Shown here piece by piece: positions 22,606 through 34,070 of a stretch of 64,000 nucleotides of DNA. The number at the start of each line of letters is the position of its first letter. Position 1 is the stretch's first letter. This stretch comes from Astragalus membranaceus (taxonomy: Eukaryota; Streptophyta; Magnoliopsida; Fabales; Fabaceae): the NCBI GenBank assembly GCA_039519185.1, contig CM076848.1, positions 127,728,371-127,792,370 on the forward strand. Direction: 5' to 3'. Made by a program: the position numbers and the translations under genes. The notes beneath the pieces were generated by a model. The model saw only the letters and a list, made by a program, of their open reading frames with translations. It was not told the DNA's origin and did not search any database.

Positions 22606-25600
22606 TAGAATGTTTTCGTCCTCGAAAACTCACCTGAATCAAACAGCTCTGGATAGGACTCCCGCATCTTACTCTCCAACTCCCAAGTCATGCTTTCACT
22701 GGCAGCTCCTAGCCAGACCACCTTCACCAATGCAATTTCCTTGCCTCTTAACACCTTCACCTCATGGTCTTCAATCCGCACAGGCATAGTCTCCACCGTG
22801 AGATTATCCCGCACCTCCACGTCATCCATGTGGATCACATGAGATGGATCCGAAACATACTTCCGAAGTTGCGACACATGAAACACGTCGTGCAAATTCG
22901 AAAGATTTGGCGGTAAAGCCACTCTATACGCCACATTCCCAACTCTTACAGAAATCTGATAAGGACCAATGAATCTAGGAGTGAGATTCTTCGACTTCAA
23001 AGCACGGCCAACACCGGTCACTGGAGTGACTCTCAAAAATACATGCTCACCTTCCTGGAATTCTAAATCTTTTCTCCTCTTGTCGTGATAACTCTTCTGA
23101 CGACTCTGCGAAGCCTTCATCTTCTCACGGGTCAACTTTATCTTCTCGGTTGTTTCCCGAACAATTTCTGGTCCAAGCACCACACTCTCTCCAGACTCAT
23201 ACCAACACAACGGGGTTCTACACTTCCGACCGTACAATGCTTCAAAAGGTGCCATCCCGATACTAGAAGGGTAACTATTGTTATACGTGAACTCAATCAA
23301 CGAAAGGTAGGAATCCCACGAACCTCCTTGTTCCAAAACACAAGCCCTCAACAAGTCTTCTAATGACTGAATCGTCCTCTCTGACTGACCATCTGTCTGA
23401 GGATGATATGCCGAACTCAACCTCAGCTTAGACCCCAACTTTTCTTGCAAACTCTTCCAAAAGTCTGAAGTGAACCTCGGATCTCTATCCGAAACAATAC
23501 TCTTAGGAACTCCATGAAGCTTCACAATCCCCCTGATATAAATCTCTGCCAACTTCAACACCGGATACGTGATGCTGATAGGAACAAAATGAGACGATTC
23601 CGTTAACCTGTCAACAATCACCCAAATTGCGTCATACCCTTTCGCAGTATTAGGCAATCCCGTTACAAAATCCATCGAGATGCTATCCTATTTCCACTCC
23701 GAAATTTCTAACGGTTGCATCAGTCTAGCAGGCTTCTGATGCTCAACCTTTGACTTCTGGTAAGTAAAACATGCATACACAGATTGTGCTACATCTCGCT
23801 TCATCCCAGGCCACCAAAACAGCTTCTTCAGATCTTGATACATCTTCGTAGCTCCCGGATGGATACTCAACTTGCTTCGATGACCCTCTTCTAAAATTGC
23901 TCTCTTCAGCTCTGCGCCTTCATGGATACAAATCCTATCACGGAATCTCAAAACACCATGCGCATCCAACTTAAAATCACTACCCTCAGGCTGATCATCC
24001 CCGACCATCAAATCTACCAACTTGATATCTAACTTCTGGGCTTCTCTGATACTGTCAAGGAACTCATTATTAATCTTCAACATACCCAACTTAACACTCT
24101 GAGACGACACTTCACAAACCAAACTCAAATCCTTGAATTCCTCAATCAACTCTAACTCCTTAGCCATCATTGCCGACATATGCAAGGAGTTCCGACTTAA
24201 AGCATCAGCCACGACATTAGCTTTGCCTGGATGATAGTTCAAACCGAAATCGTAGTCTTTCAACAATTCTAACCACCTTCGCTGCTTCATATTCAACTCC
24301 TTCTGGTCAAACAAATACTTCAAACTCTTATGATCACTGAACACCTCAAATCTGGAACCATACAGATAGTGCCTCCAAATCTTCAACACAAAGACTACTG
24401 CAGCCAACTCTAAATCATGCATTGGATAATTCTTCTCATGAATCCTTAACTGTCTCGACGCATAAGCAATCACCTTCCCATCTTGCATAAGCACGCCACC
24501 TAGACCCATCTTCGAAGCATCACAATACACCACGAACGGCTCTCCTGGATTTGGCAACGTCAAAACAGGAGATGTCGTCAATCTCTTCTTCAACTCAAGG
24601 AAACTTTCCTCACAGCGAGCATCCCACACAAAAGCCTTACCCTTACAAGTCAACTGAGTCAACGGAAGGGCCAACTTGGAAAAACCTTCGATGAACCTTC
24701 TGTAGTAACCAGCCAACCCTAAGAAGCTTCTAATCTCCGCAACCGACTTCAGACTCTCCCACTGCATCACGGCGTCAACCTTAGACGGATCTACAGCAAT
24801 ACCACTACCAGAAATGATATGACCCAGAAAGCTTACTTCTGACAACCAGAATTCACACTTAGATAACTTCGCATACAGCCTCTTCTCTCTCAGGACCTCC
24901 AATACTAATCTCAAATGCTCGGCATGCTCTCCCTCCGATTTCGAATAAATCAGGATGTCGTCAATGAACACAACCACGAACCGATCCATGTAAGTATGGA
25001 ATATAAGTTTCATGTACTCCATAAATACACCCGGCGCGTTAGTGACACCGAACGGCATCACCGAATACTCATAATGCCCATACCGCGTCCTGAAAGCAGT
25101 CTTCTGCACATCCCCATCCTTCACCTTGATCTGATGATAACTTGATCTCAAATCAATCTTGCTGAACACTCGAGCACCCACCAACTAATCCATCAAATCG
25201 TCTATCCTCGGCAGTGGATACTTGTTCTTAATGGTCACCTTATTCAGCTGCCTATAATCAACACACAACCTCATGCTTCCATCTTTCTTCTTCACCAGCA
25301 ACACAGGAGCTCCCCATGGCGATACACTCGGCCTAATAAACTTCTTCTCAAGCAGATCTTCAAGTTGCTTCTTCAATTCAGACAATTCTGACGCAGACAT
25401 CCTGTACGGTGCCATAGATACATGCCTCGTACCGGGTACAAGATCAATAGAAAACTCCACTTCCCTATCGGACGGCACACTTGGAATCTCATCAGGAAAA
25501 ACTTCAGGAAATTCGCGCACCACCTGCAACTCTTCTATGATAGCTTGGTTCTCAACAGACAGCGATGCCATCAGCGAGAATAACTGAACTCCCTCATTTG

Positions 25601-25931
25601 CTAACTTCCGCATCTGACTAGCAGATAACAAACCAGACTCTTCCTCTCCAAAGCTCACAGACTTGCGACGACAATCAATGAGAACATGGTTATGCTCCAA
25701 CCAGTTCATGCCCAAAATTACATCTAATCCATTCAGCGACAAACAAACAAAATCCACAACAAAGTCTCTGTCGAAGATCGACGAGGGACACTGAGAACAC
25801 ACTAGAGAGGTAGTTACCGACCCCTTAGCTGGAGTGTCGACAACCATCTCTCCATTCATAGAAGACAATAACTAGACCCAATCTCTCACAACAATCAGCA
25901 GCAATAAAGCAACATCGTTCCTCCCAGCCAT
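22605..25931 (-). pseudogene. Tekay pol remnant lacking gag and protease active site
   Basis: The start codon and ~8 codons of gag (MAGRND, from 25931) are joined directly to the middle of protease. The junction lies in a GCTGCT repeat near 25895-25905; about 1 kb including three zinc knuckles and the protease DTGA is missing compared with 51618-55988. A one-base insertion then puts a TAG in frame near 25872. Downstream, RT (FIDD intact), RNase H (CDASKMGLGG), integrase and chromodomain remain, but TAG codons interrupt at 25185-25187 (in place of Gln in MDQLVGA) and near 23688 (in place of Trp in WKWDS). One integrase zinc cysteine is Tyr (CFTYQKSK for CLTCQKSK). The element could move only with proteins supplied in trans. 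Confidence 0.93.
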
Positions 25932-26037
25932 TTCAACTCACTTGCTACAAAACAAACAACAGTTAGATATAATTGACAACACACCATTGTCAATTGACAC
26001 TACGACTGGACAACTTGGCCGGACAGACCGAACTTTT

Positions 26038-26049
26038 GCTCTGATACCA
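26038..26049 (-). other. Primer-binding site, initiator tRNA-Met type (gag-deleted Tekay)
   Basis: On the element strand TGGTATCAGAGC lies four bases inside the 5' LTR boundary. Confidence 0.92.
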
Positions 26050-26053
26050 CTAA

Positions 26054-28657
26054 TGTAACACCCCTTTTCTACCCGGTAATTATTCAACAAAATCAGAGTT
26101 TACAAAAATTTAATTCATAATTCGAAAAAGGATGTCACACATTCATCGTTAAATAACACGTCTCATACGACATAAATAACACCTGGTCAAAATACATCAC
26201 CACGCAGCGGAATATAATATAAGTTCTAAAACATAAAATAACAACGTCCTGGATGGACTCCAAATAGCAAAACATAACAACCAAAGTTTAGCGTTTATCC
26301 CCCCCTTGAGTGTTACACATCAAAGCAAAGGACAACGACGACACCGACTCAAAATAGCGAAGTTACCTAAGCCTTCACTCGCAATCACCTGCACGTTACC
26401 GCATAGGGGTAACATTCAAACAGAAGGGATGAGATATCTTCAATATAATAGCATAACATGATAGGAAATATGCTAGAATATGATACTATACCTACCACTC
26501 CACTACACACATCAAATTACGAACATACAACCAATTATAAGCATGACATCAAATTATAAACATTACAACCAGTCGCCATATGTCATGACAATGCATGAAT
26601 GCAACCCACCACAACGGGCGTATGCATGTGGTACCTGTCATCATCGTCACTAAATAGCCTTTATGGCATCATCGTCACTAAATAGCCTTTATGGCGTCAT
26701 CGTCACTTGTTTATGCACATGAGATGTATGAAGCACCATGGTATGCACCGGAGACAGTCACATACAATCACAATCAACTTAATGACCCATCACTTACCAA
26801 TTTGCCAATAAAAGGCACATCACCTGTCAGGTTATCGTCACACATATCATTGCCACTAACATTCACCGTCATTACTATCATCATCGCTAATAACCTTTAT
26901 GGCATCATCGTCGCTTATAAGACCGCAACTTTTATTCATCCTCAATACCATCGTCAATCAAAATAATAGCCTTTAGGGGCATTGTCGTCAAAACCATCAA
27001 CACATCATTATTGACACCGGGACACTAAGATTATCGATTTTCCAAAACAACACCGATACACCAAGATGACAACAATTTTCTAAAATATTTAAGGCACGAG
27101 AGTTTTTCACAACACCGGAGACAAACGACAATTTTCCAAAGTATTTGAGACACGACAACATCCTTTTTAAAACATCCCCATTTAACGACTACACCAACGG
27201 TAAAACAAATTTTCCAGAAAAATGGGCCACTTTGCCTCAAATTAGAATATTCAGTTAGGCCTCTGAATAAGCTTTTCAAAACATTTTGAAACGTCTAAAT
27301 TGGACTCCCGAGTCAAAAGTTATGTCAAAAACAAAACCGGGAAAAAATTGAGGAACATCGTGAAAATGGCGCCCAGGCACTGGGCGCCTAGCAGGGAACA
27401 CGCTGGGAACTGGCCAGCAACAGAAACTGGCGCCCTTGGCGCCCAGGCAACACAAAACGCAACAGGACACAGGATTTGGCGCCGATGGCGCCCAGACAGC
27501 AGGGAACACAACGCAACAGAACCAGGAACACGCCTAGACACGGCGCCCAGCAGCAGGGCGCCAAAAACTGCAACACACGCAGGGAACACAACACACAGGA
27601 TGTGGCGCCCAGGCACAGGGCGCCAAGGTGCCCCTGCGCCAAGACACAGCAACACACACACCCACGCACAGCCACACACCCACACACCCTGGCACACGGC
27701 GCCCACACCCAGGGCGCCAAAAACAGCAACACCACATCTTGGCACACGGCGCCCACACCCAGGGCGCCAAGCCAGCAACACACGCACACAACACCTTTGC
27801 ACGCGAGACACACCCAGACACGGCGCCCAGGCACTGGGCGCCAGAAACAGCAAGAGAAACACCAAGGCACATGGCCAGGCACGGCGCCCAGGCATAGGGC
27901 GCCAAAAACAGCACTAAGACAATGGCGCCCATGGCGCCCTAGGGTCATTATTTTCGATTTCTCACCAATTCAAATCACCAATTTTTCAACCACCAATACC
28001 AATCACCATGAATTGTCAATCACAACATAAAAATACAATTTGTCGAACACCTAGCATGCAATTCACATCAACACCTATGAACACCAAATTCCTAGAGTTG
28101 CAACAATCACCAACGAGCAATTATTTCAATCAATCATAAAGATAATCCAACCACCATCAAATTAGACATCAAAATCAAACAAGGGCATCATAGGACCTAT
28201 CCCCACCTAAACCCCATCATAGAACCCTATTATAAGGAAGAACCCCACCCTTACCTTATATTAGGAGAGCACCACTTCCCTTGAGAAAGTCACCAACAGA
28301 ACCTCAGCAACTCAGCTTCCTTCCTCTCCTTGAATTCGCAAAACCCTCCTCCTTCTCTTCTCTTGGATGCGCCGCCCCTCTTCTCTCTTTCTCTCCTCTT
28401 CGCAAACTTCCTTTCTTTTCCTCTCAAAATGCGAAATGCCTCCAACCCTCACTAACCCTCACTACATGCGCCTAGGCCTTGGATATGGATCACGGGCTTT
28501 CCTCCAACTTAAGCCCGATCACTAGCACCACCTCCTGAATCCAATTATACGCCTCTTAGTCAAAGCTAATATATTTACACCATTAAAATAAATAAAATAA
28601 ATAATTGAATACCTAAATATTTAATTAAATAATTTAATTAAATATTTGGGCGTTACA
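26054..28657 (-). repeat. 5' LTR of the gag-deleted Tekay element
   Basis: 2,604 bp, uninterrupted; gives the empty site for the solo Athila LTR. Its GGCGCC-rich block (about 27365-27942) has three GGGCGCCAAAAAC sites near 27556, 27713 and 27897. No gene is present despite long open frames on both strands. Confidence 0.95.
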
Positions 28658-28662
28658 CACCA

Positions 28663-29540
28663 CCTAACCACCACTCCTACGGCCAACAACCACCCCCGCA
28701 ACCATCAGTTCCACCATGCATCCTCAGCATCTCTCTCGCCTTACCCTACTCTCCCTCACCTCCACGATACCTCCTCCCCCACCACAAATAGAACCACTGT
28801 CTGAGCCCCAAACCGCCGCACCACCCAAATCCGTAGCCAGCAACCTCCCCCAACAGTCACCAAACAACCACCATCAGAATCACCAACAACCCCCCTTCGT
28901 AAACGCACCACAACCGAAGCTCCGCCATCGCCACCATCCTTGTAACCACCGCCGCGTCAGCAGCCCGAACAGTCAGTCGTGGTCGTCCTCTCCAAAGATC
29001 CGTCGAGAACACTGTCGTTTTTTGCCTCCACCGGAGCTGTCGCCGGCACCACCACGCCACCACCGTGTTTGGTTCCCTCCGGGGTCACCTCTCTTTCTCT
29101 CTTGCAGATCTTCCTTCTCTCATCCCCGTCGTACCACTGCTGTTGTCAACACCCAGCCCCATCACCATCGTAACCATCATCGGCCTCGCGCCGTCGTCCG
29201 CACGCCGTCCTCCGCGTCGTCAGTCCCGCGGTCCCGAACGAACACCGTGATCCCTCGTAGATGAACCCCCTCTCTTCGCGTTCGTTTTTGCCGGTAATAC
29301 CACGCTCCGTCGCCGTTCGTCCTCAACCACCACCGGCCATGGAACGGCCAGTCGGTGGCCTCCCCTACAGCCCACCGTCGCTGTCAGGCAGTCTCTTTTT
29401 CCTCTCCCACCGTCGCTCATCTACCTCACCCTTCTTCTCATTTCTTCTCTCTCTCTCTCATGTTCTCTCTCAGGCGAAATTTTCGCACTTTCTCTCTCCT
29501 GAGTGTAGCATGATGCGGCGCAGATGAGAGGGTGAAATTA
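28663..29540 (+). other. C-rich part of the Ogre-like LTR
   Basis: Continuation of the LTR begun at 17007. It is rich in CCACC and CGCCG words, opening a proline/serine-rich frame (28716-29264) with no domain or homologue I recognise. I treat it as non-coding LTR sequence. Confidence 0.7.
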
Positions 29541-29861
29541 GGGTTAACAAATCCTATTTGATACCTTATATACTCCCTTTTAATTTTCCTTTTAAAAAAC
29601 AAAAAATAACAGATCACTACTTACACCACTCGTTTTTTTTATTACGCCTCCCCCTGAAAAGCCCACAAATTCGTGGACCAGTCTACGAACTGGGCTACTG
29701 CTTTTCACACCCAGTTTTTAATAATACAACTCCCTTCTGCAAACTACACCCCATTTTACTATTTCACCTCTTTTTCGTTTTATTTATTTTCTTTTCAAGA
29801 AAACAATTACTTTCACAAAAACCTATAAAATACATAAATAATTTACTTAATTTCCAAAAAG

Positions 29862-30881
29862 ATATAAATAGGGGACTAAGTCGACTGTACAGTCGGGTTA
29901 GTCTGCTTTTTAGGTCACTAATGAACCGTTACGGATCCTGTCCTAAAATCCCTATTTAAAATAAATAATTTCTAAATTAAAAAATACAAACACATCTCTT
30001 TCATTTCAAAAAACAAAAATCTTATTTTCAGAGTAGGGGATTAAGTTGGTCGTACAGCTGGGTTAGTCATCGTTCTAGGATAAATGAACTGTGGTCCTTC
30101 AGAGCCCCAGCGCTCCTTCAGACCCCCAGTGGTCCTTCAGAGCCCTAGTGCTCCTTTAGACCAACAATGGTCCATCAACACAGTTCAAAAGTCCTAGAAC
30201 CCCTAAACAAAAAACACCAACCAACAAACATTTTCTACCCTAGAACTACGTAGCCTTTGATTCTCTACCAAGAGATACGTAGGAGCAGGGCCACACCCCT
30301 GTCAAGCGCAAAAATAAACAATTTCCATTATCTTTCTTTCTTAATTCATTTTTTTTACAAAAAACCACAAAATATAAATAGGGGACTAAGTCGACTGTAC
30401 AGTCGGGTTAGTCTGCTTTTTAGGTCACTAATGAACCGTTACGGATCATGTCCTAAAATCCCTATTTAAAATAAATAATTTCTAAATTAAAAAATACAAA
30501 CACATCTCTTTCATTTCAAAAATCAAAAATCTTATTTTCAAAGTAGGGGATTAAGTCGGTCGTACGACCGGGTTGGTCATCGTTTTAGGATAAGTGAACT
30601 GTGGTTCTTCAGAGCCCCAGCGCTCCTTCAGCCCTCAGCGGCCCTTCAGAGCCCCATCGCTCCTTCAGACCCCCAGTGGTCCTTCAACACAGATCACACA
30701 GTCCTAAAACCCCTATATTAAAAAACACCAACCAACAAACATTTTCTACCAAGAACTACGTGTGATTTGATTCTCTACCAAGAGATACGTAGGAGCAGAG
30801 GGCGGCCGACCTCTGTCAATTGCACTAATAAAAAACCTTTTTTAGTCTCTTCCTAAAATAATCCCTTTCTTAAATTCAAAT
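29862..30881 (+). repeat. ~510-bp tandem duplication inside the Ogre-like LTR
   Basis: Two adjacent copies start at about 29862 and 30372. Matching landmarks include AGGGGACTAAGTCGACTGTA, AGTAGGGGATTAAGT and GATTCTCTACCAAGAGATAC, at offsets of 510-518 bp. Each carries shorter CAGCGCTCCTTCAG-type repeats. It lies upstream of the conserved LTR end. Confidence 0.85.
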
Positions 30882-31176
30882 AAAATATCAATTTTCTTCT
30901 TTCTTTTTAATTCACAATAAAAGGGTAAAAATAAATGTTTTCAAAATTAACTTTCGCTTCTACAACTAATTAGCAGGTAACCTTCCTTAGGAAGGATGTT
31001 GTGGGGTGCTAATACCTTCCCCACACATAACCGACTCCTGAACCCTAATCTGGTCTCAAGGACCCTTATCCATTCCAAAAGGGATTTTCCAATGTTTGCC
31101 CTAAAAATTAAACGCTGGTGGCGGCTTCATTTTTTAACCTTCGAGGAATCCTCACCCGGATTTTTCGGTCGCTACA

Positions 31177-33829
31177 GTGATTTTTGTAGCTGCCACTTCA
31201 AGTAAGACACCTACTGTTTTTTCTTGCACTTATTGTCAAAAGGGGAACCATAGCTCTCATAGATGCCCTATTCGTAGATTGTGTGAGTTTGGTACCCTTA
31301 TACCTGCTTGTAAGAAACCAATGTGGATTGTGAAAACAAACCCCTTGAGAACTAACCCACAATGACCCAATAAAATTTGGGTACCTCGTACTAGTTGTTA
31401 ATGTTCCTTTTGCAGGTTAGTCAGTCATCCAAGAAGAAAAATGTGTGGATGGTTGGTAGTGGGTGCTCAAGGCATATGACTGGTGATGCTTCACTATTCT
31501 TGAAGTTGAGCAACAAAGCTAGTGGATCTGTAAAGTTTGCCAACAATGAATCTGCTCAAGTAATAGGTAAAGGTTGTGTGGGTAAGGAAAACACAATCAA
31601 AATTAAAAATGCTTTACTAGTTGATGGTGTCAAATTTAACTTGCTAAGTGTTAGCCAATTATGTGATAGTGATTTTGATGTGTATTTTTCTGTTGATAAA
31701 TGTGTTATTACTCATAGGACTTCTAAACTTTATATTACTGGCTTTCGAGAAAATAATGTGTATTATGTTGATTTTGACAATGTGAGTAATGATATTGTAT
31801 GCATGCCTTCCTTGCTTGATGATGTGAATCTGTGGCATAGACGTCTAGGACATTCTAGTATAGAACATTTATCTAAGTTGAGTAAGAATGAGCATGTTAG
31901 AGGTCTACCCAAGTTGAAATATGAAAAGGGTCAATTGTGTGATGCATGTCAACTAGGTAAGTTGCATAGATCTTCTTTCAATCCAAAACCGGTTATTTCC
32001 ACTAATAATGTGCTTGAATTGCTCCATCTTGATTTATTTGGTAAAATTGATGTTGTAAGTCTAGGAGGGTCCAAGTATGTCATCGTGATTGTAGATGATT
32101 ATTCTAGGTATACTTGGGTCATTCTACTTGCAAATAAAAGTGATGCTTTCAATGAGTTTGCTAAGTTGTGCAGAAAGTTACAGAATGAGAAAAGCTTAGC
32201 CATCAATGAAATTAGAAGTGATCATGGAGGAGAGTACGAAAATTCATCATTCAGGACTTGGTGTGAAAAGTATGGTGTTCATCATAACTTTTCAGCTCCA
32301 AGGACCCCTCAACAAAACTGTGTGGTGGAAAGGAAGAATAGAACCATACAAGTGATGAGCAGAACAATGTTGAACGAGCACAACCTACCCAAATATTTTT
32401 TGGGTCATGCAGTTGATACAACATGTCACGTGCTCAACCGGGTATACCTGAGGCCATCTCTTAACAAGACACCATACGAGTTGTGGAATGGTAGAGCTCC
32501 AAATATTTCATACTTCAAGGTTTTTGGAAGTAAGTGATTCACTCTCAACACAAAAGATAAGTTGGGTAAGTTTGATGCAAAATCAACTGAAGGTATTTTT
32601 ATGGGTTATTCAAGTCATAGTAGGGCATATATTGTTTACAATAAAATTGATAAATGTATGCAAGAATCAATACATGTTTCTTTTGATGAGACTAACCCTT
32701 TTTCTAAGAAAGTTGATGATGAGGATGAAGTGGTTGAAGTGATCAAAAACAGAATACCTGAATCAAACAGTGAAAGTGTGAAAGAAGCCGAGGTGAAAAT
32801 GGAACCTCAAGAAGAAGCTGAAGTGGAACGAGAGCCCCAAGACATCGATGACCATCTCCATGGAAGAACACATGATGATTTGCCCAAAACTTGGAAATCA
32901 GTTCGAGATCATCCCATGGAGCAAATTATTGGTAGTCCATCAAAGGGGTGAGTTTGAGATGAGCATGATGGGGGGGGGCTGAATTTCTTTTTGGGACTTC
33001 AAGTGAAGCAAATGAAGGAATGAATCTTCATCTGTCAAAACAAGTTCTCAAAGGAGCTACTAAAGAAGTTTGACATGAGTGATGCAAAGGAGATTGGTAC
33101 TCCCATGGCGACTACAATAAAGTTGGATAAGGACGAAGAGGTAAACCAGTCAATGAAACGATGTATCGAGGTATGATCGGTAGTCTCTTCTATTTAACTG
33201 CGTCTCGACCTAATATTATGTTTGATGTGTGCTTATGTGCTCGATTTCAAGCGTGTCCCAAAGAATCACATTTAAAAGCTGTAAAACGGATTCTTAGATA
33301 TGTTAAGGGAACTATAGATTTTGGATTGTGGTACCCGAAATCGAGTCAATTTTCTTTGGTCGGTTTCTGTGATGCTGATTTTACTGGATGTAAATTAGAT
33401 AGGAAGAGTACTAGTGGAACCTGTCATTTCGTAGGGCCTTGTTTGACCTCCTGGTCTAGTAAAAAACAGAACAGTGTTGCTTTGTCCACTGCTGAAGTCG
33501 AATATGTGGCGGTTGGAAATTGCGTTGCGCAAGTTCTGTGGATGAAACAGACTTTGGAGGATTTTGGTTTGTTATATGACAATGTTCCAGTCCTATGTGA
33601 TAACACTAGTGCCATTAACATTTCTAAGAACCCCATCCAACACTCTAGAACTAAGCATATACAAATAAGACATCATTTCATTAGAGACCATGTGTCTAGG
33701 GGGAGCACATCATTAAATTTTGTAGGCACCGATGACCAACTAGCGGACACCTTCACGAAACCACTAGCCGAAGCTCAATTTTGTAAGATTCGGAGAGAGC
33801 TCGGTATGCTTGATTTTTTCAGCCTGTAA
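31177..33829 (+). pseudogene. Broken copia pol (second zinc knuckle to RNase H)
   Basis: Resumes the copia frame after the nested insertion (KVIFVAATSS..., the GTGAT TSD encoding part of it). In order: CCHC motif CTYCQKGNHSSHRC; protease remnant WMVGSGCSRHMTG, where the catalytic Asp of the usual DSG is Gly; integrase (HHCC, then D..D..E core) to 32534; a TGA at 32535-32537; the post-integrase linker to 32951. The RT catalytic core (YVDD) is absent: the sequence jumps near 32950 to the RT end (LNFFLGLQVKQ). A frameshift near 33150 leads to an intact RNase H-like tail 33161-33829 (CDADFTGC, DNTSAIN, TKHIQIRHHF). Confidence 0.92.
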
Positions 33830-34055
33830 TGTGATTATGTGATGTATTTTTGAGGCGCTATGTGCTTGCTATATCATATGCTATGTGTCTTGTGTGTCTT
33901 CCCTCCTTTTTGATGAAAACAAGCGGGGAGAAAGACTTGCTGCTCTGCTTGTTTATTTCATTGGATTAGTTTTTTTTATGCTTATGCTAAGGAGGAGCTT
34001 TTGCCGTTGTTTCTTGTTTATCGCCTCCCCATGCATAAGGTAATTTGTTATCATC
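33830..34055 (+). other. Copia 3' non-coding region
   Basis: 226 bp between the RNase H stop and the purine tract, T-rich with no coding frame; no env-like gene. Confidence 0.8.
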
Positions 34056-34066
34056 AAAAAGGGGGA
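34056..34066 (+). other. Polypurine tract of the copia element
   Basis: AAAAAGGGGGA followed by GTTT lies directly before the TGTTGAACC start of the 3' LTR. Confidence 0.88.
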
Positions 34067-34070
34067 GTTT

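Larger units (their letters stand above)
17928..28657 (-). mobile_element. Gag-deleted Tekay-type chromovirus
   Basis: Minus-oriented Ty3/gypsy element with perfect TSD CACCA (17923-17927, 28658-28662). On its own strand the LTRs run TGTAACGCCC ... GGGTGTTACA. The net LTR lengths are 2,603 and 2,604 bp once the solo LTR inside the plus-strand-left one is removed. The iMet PBS (26038-26049) and PPT (22593-22605) are intact. The internal region is only ~3.46 kb against ~4.49 kb in the related element at 51606-56098: nearly all of gag and the protease active site are gone, and three further lesions break pol. Confidence 0.95.
17007..31176 (+). mobile_element. Solo Ogre/Tat-like LTR (~3.4 kb) split by a Tekay element
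   Basis: It begins TGTCATACCCTAATTTTG and ends CGGTCGCTACA with a perfect TSD GTGAT (17002-17006, 31177-31181) inside the copia gag region. Without the nested 17928-28662 segment it is about 3,435 bp. The last ~200 bp (GGTGCTAATACCTTCCCC..., then GGTGGCGGCTTC) resemble the 3' end of legume Ogre/Tat LTRs as I remember them. No PBS, PPT or coding region accompanies it, so it is a solo LTR left by LTR-LTR recombination. Confidence 0.85.

Noticed and set aside
28716..29264. 182-codon Pro/Ser/His-rich frame
   Set aside because: Located within the Ogre-like solo LTR, no homology recognised, C-rich composition keeps the frame open.
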